Shown: piece by piece, positions 62,044 through 64,000 of the stretch
Layout of the letters: the number at the start of each line of letters is the position of its first letter
Numbering within the stretch: the first letter of the stretch is position 1
Made by a program: the position numbers and the translations under genes
Notes under the pieces: model-generated
Told to the model about the DNA's origin: nothing
The model's input: only the letters and a program-made list of their open reading frames with translations
Databases searched by the model: none
NCBI GenBank assembly: GCA_942492965.1
Contig: OW818656.1
Coordinates: forward strand, 3,162,001-3,226,000
From: Sphingosinicella sp942492965
GTDB taxonomy: Bacteria > Pseudomonadota > Alphaproteobacteria > Sphingomonadales > Sphingomonadaceae
Reading direction: 5' to 3'
Length of the DNA stretch: 64,000 nt

Positions 62044-62490
62044 ATGATCTCGCTCGATGACATCGATCGCAGGATTCTCACCGAACTTCGCCTCAACGCG
62101 CGCATTCCCAACAATGCGCTCGCGCAGAAGGTCGGGCTTTCGCCATCGGCCTGCCTTCGCCGCGTCGGCCTGCTTGAAAAGTCGGGCGTGATCCGCGGCT
62201 ATACGGCGATCGTCACGGGCGCCTTGCCGGAAGAGGGGACAGTCGCGATCGTGCAGGTCGAACTCGATCGCCAGACCGAGGAATATCTGTCGCGCTTCGA
62301 GACCGCGCTGCGCAAGCATCCCGAGATTGAGGAATGGCATCTGATGACCGGAGCCGGCGACTATATCCTGCGTATCCAGATCGCCGGCATCGACGATTAC
62401 GGGCAGTTCCACCGGGATGTCCTGTCGCGCCTGCCGGGCGTGTCGCGTATCACGTCAAGTTTCGCCATGCGAAGCCACAGGCGCGCATAG
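62044..62490 (+). CDS. Lrp/AsnC-family regulator
   Basis: A 148-residue Lrp/AsnC regulator of standard length. The helix-turn-helix is LDDIDRRILTELRLNARIPN, then NALAQKVGLSPSACLRRVGL (about residues 4-44), followed by a RAM effector domain. It is divergent from the alr-dadA-ridA operon, the arrangement seen for dad operon regulators (DadR/BkdR-like), so control by alanine or another amino acid is likely. ATG 62044 has only a weak GGAA upstream. Confidence 0.92.
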   Translation: MISLDDIDRRILTELRLNARIPNNALAQKVGLSPSACLRRVGLLEKSGVIRGYTAIVTGALPEEGTVAIVQVELDRQTEEYLSRFETALRKHPEIEEWHLMTGAGDYILRIQIAGIDDYGQFHRDVLSRLPGVSRITSSFAMRSHRRA

Positions 62491-62534
62491 GTAACCGGCC
62501 GCGATGCAGCGGAGCCGGCTCCAGAACGCCCTGC

Positions 62535-63533
62535 CTAGTGGAGCAGCATGTGGTGCAGGCCGTTCGGTACGCACTGCGCGGGCGTGTCTGCCGCGACGAC
62601 CCGGAGCCCGGTGGCGTGTTCGATCATGGACCGGATAAGCGGAACCACGGCGCTGCCGCCCGTCAGCACAATGCCGTGATTGTGGATGTCGTGGCTCAGC
62701 TCGGGCGATGTTCCGCTGAGGACATCCAGAACGACCTCCACGATCTCCGCCACATGCCTTTCGGCGACCGTATCGAGTTCCTCGAGGGTGGTATCGATCG
62801 TGGTCGGCAATCCCGAGGTGAGGCTGCGTCCCTTCACTGCGATTGTGCCTACCGAGCCGGATCGGGTCTGGCGCCGCGCGACATAGTCCTGCTTGACCCG
62901 CTCGGCCGTGGTGTCGCCGATCAGGAACTTGTGGCGGAAGTGCAAGTAGTCCGTGATCGCCTGGTCGAGCGATGCGCCGCCGATACGCACCGAGCGCGTC
63001 AGGCAAATCCCACCGAGCGAGAGAACCGCGACTTCGGTGGTTCCCGCTCCGCATTCGACGAGCATCGTTCCAGTCGCCGCCGAAACCGGAAGACCGGCGC
63101 CGATTGCGGCCGCAAACGGCTCCGCGACGAGACGGACCGCGCCGATACCCGCGTCGCGCGCGGCTGTCAGCAACGCGCTGCGTTCGGCCATTGTCGCATC
63201 GGCGGGGACGCCGATCACGGCCCTGATTGCCCCTGTGCGCTTGCGCCCGAGCGCTTTGGGAACCGCATAGCGCAGCAGCTCGCGCGCTGAATCGATATCC
63301 TGAAGCACGCCGCGGCGGAGCGGCCGTTTGACTTCCAGATGTCCCGTTGTGCGATCGACCATCGCCTGCGCGCCCATACCCGCGGCTATGAGGCCGGGTA
63401 CGGCCCCGTCCGTGCTGAAGCAGCACAGCGACGGCTCGTCGAAGACGACGCCTTCGTCGCGCCGTATCACCCGCAGGTTGGCGGTCCCGAAATCGATCGC
63501 GAGATCGGGCCGCCGTGAGAAGAGCGAAGCCAT
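62535..63533 (-). CDS. MreB-like actin-family protein
   Basis: A 332-residue protein of the MreB/Hsp70-actin ATPase fold. The first phosphate loop is IDFGTANLRV (13-22, MreB IDLGTANT), followed by VFDEPS. The second is ECGAGTTEVAVLSLGG (about residues 159-174), where MreB has D-I-G-G-G-T-T-E. The adenosine-contact segment is VLTGGSAVVPLI. It is shorter and clearly diverged from typical rod-shape MreB (about 345 residues). No mreC/mreD follow; downstream lies an Lrp gene. It is probably a second, specialised MreB-like protein rather than the main shape protein. Confidence 0.8.
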   Translation of the reverse strand: MASLFSRRPDLAIDFGTANLRVIRRDEGVVFDEPSLCCFSTDGAVPGLIAAGMGAQAMVDRTTGHLEVKRPLRRGVLQDIDSARELLRYAVPKALGRKRTGAIRAVIGVPADATMAERSALLTAARDAGIGAVRLVAEPFAAAIGAGLPVSAATGTMLVECGAGTTEVAVLSLGGICLTRSVRIGGASLDQAITDYLHFRHKFLIGDTTAERVKQDYVARRQTRSGSVGTIAVKGRSLTSGLPTTIDTTLEELDTVAERHVAEIVEVVLDVLSGTSPELSHDIHNHGIVLTGGSAVVPLIRSMIEHATGLRVVAADTPAQCVPNGLHHMLLH

Positions 63534-63586
63534 GGACGACGCTTATCAGGCGGCCTCGCGCCTGTCTCTCGATATTCCAGCGTCGA

Positions 63587-63618
63587 ACGCCTCCGCGTCA
63601 GGCCTCCGGCGGAGGCGT
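63587..63618. terminator. GC-rich hairpin between partial gene and mreB-like gene
   Basis: ACGCCTCCGC (63587-63596) and GCGGAGGCGT (63609-63618) form a perfect 10-bp stem with a 12-base loop, about 90 bases beyond the stop of the minus-strand partial gene. There is no T-run, so termination is uncertain. It could also be an attenuator for the MreB-like gene, whose start is 54 bases away. Confidence 0.35.
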
Positions 63619-63705
63619 CCGACCGCCGGGCGAAGCGGAACAGCAGCGCCGTCAGCAGCGCTGTACCGGACGTTCGACAAAATGTGAGAGATCATGGCTT
63701 GATTG

Positions 63706-64000
63706 TCAGCCGGCGTGCCGCTTTTCCGCGTGGTGCTCTGCATATGAGAAGAGTGCTTCCAAATCTTCGCGGCTGATATCGAAGCTTTCATGCATGTCCT
63801 CGAGTGCGGCATCGATATCCTGCAGTTTCACACCGTTCTGGACGCGGACCGGCACCGCCGGTTGATGCGGGTAGCTGTGGCCGCTCATACGGTGGAACAG
63901 GATAGCAATCCCGACAAGCGCGATGGAATTGATGCCGACGGGCATGAAGGCAAACTCGTAGCCGGACGCATGTACCGCGTGGCTTCCGATGACGGCGGTA
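63706..64000 (-). CDS. Hypothetical single-helix membrane protein (partial)
   Basis: The frame is open to the window edge, so the start may lie outside; an internal ATG at 63945 would give 79 residues. A hydrophobic segment (FAFMPVGINSIALVGIAILF, near the edge) is followed by a soluble acidic helical tail (KLQDIDAALEDMHESFDI, then EDLEALFSYAEHH). The protein would sit in the inner membrane by one helix, with a cytoplasmic tail. I do not recognise the family. It is on the same strand as the MreB-like gene, 172 bases upstream of it. Confidence 0.5.
   Translation of the reverse strand, partial: TAVIGSHAVHASGYEFAFMPVGINSIALVGIAILFHRMSGHSYPHQPAVPVRVQNGVKLQDIDAALEDMHESFDISREDLEALFSYAEHHAEKRHAG

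Overview
The window reads as GC-rich chromosomal DNA of an alphaproteobacterium, most likely a sphingomonad. The reasons are four large TonB-dependent receptors each embedded in a catabolic operon, many GTG starts, several CaiB/BaiF CoA-transferases and acyl-CoA dehydrogenases, and the general protein style. This placement is an inference; no rRNA or phylogenetic marker is present. No tRNA, rRNA, CRISPR array or intact insertion sequence was recognised. Four catabolic blocks lie side by side, separated by short scars that hold gene remnants.

Block 1 (38-22321, all + except one repressor) imports and degrades an unknown, probably nitrogen-containing, compound. It has two MFS carriers, two TonB receptors, an RraA-like aldolase homologue, an amidase and three CoA-transferases. 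A tightly coupled run encodes ATP-dependent hydantoinase/oxoprolinase subunits A and B, an N-carbamoylsarcosine-amidohydrolase-like cysteine hydrolase, an alpha/beta-hydrolase-fold protein without its nucleophile, a CitE-like lyase, a MaoC hydratase and an acyl-CoA dehydrogenase. A GntR/UTRA regulator sits in the middle. A matching 16-bp palindrome lies in front of the hydantoinase operon and in front of the CoA-transferase pair, each time at the same distance from a -35 box.

Block 2 (22568-39208) holds a crotonase, a 2,2-dialkylglycine-decarboxylase-like enzyme, an IclR regulator divergent from a CoA-transferase/two-subunit acyl-CoA dehydrogenase/aldehyde dehydrogenase operon, a LysR regulator, then a TonB receptor followed by a Baeyer-Villiger-type monooxygenase, a YkvI-like membrane protein and an exported esterase. 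Block 3 (39554-49571) is a minus-strand operon (acetoacetate-decarboxylase-like protein, TonB receptor, EthD-like protein, MDR reductase, GSAM-type aminotransferase, coniferyl-aldehyde-type dehydrogenase, broken SDR). It is divergent from a TetR gene and a two-domain VOC gene, with TAGGCCA-type palindromes between them.

At 49644-50619 there is a zeta-toxin-like kinase beside a broken partner gene and truncated coding fragments. Block 4 (50992-62490) has an M19 dipeptidase divergent from a second hydantoinase A/B pair, a large MalT-like LuxR regulator, and a D-amino-acid operon (alr-dadA-ridA) divergent from an Lrp/AsnC regulator. The window ends with a diverged MreB-like gene and a partial membrane protein gene.

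The most interesting possibility is that these blocks form undescribed routes for cyclic amides or hydantoins and branched amino acids. In that view HyuAB and the carbamoylase open the ring, the CoA-transferase/ACAD/MaoC/CitE set degrades the carbon skeleton, and a dialkylglycine-decarboxylase-like enzyme could feed ketones to the Baeyer-Villiger-type enzyme. Several enzymes carry substitutions at key catalytic positions, so family-level names should not be read as proven reactions.
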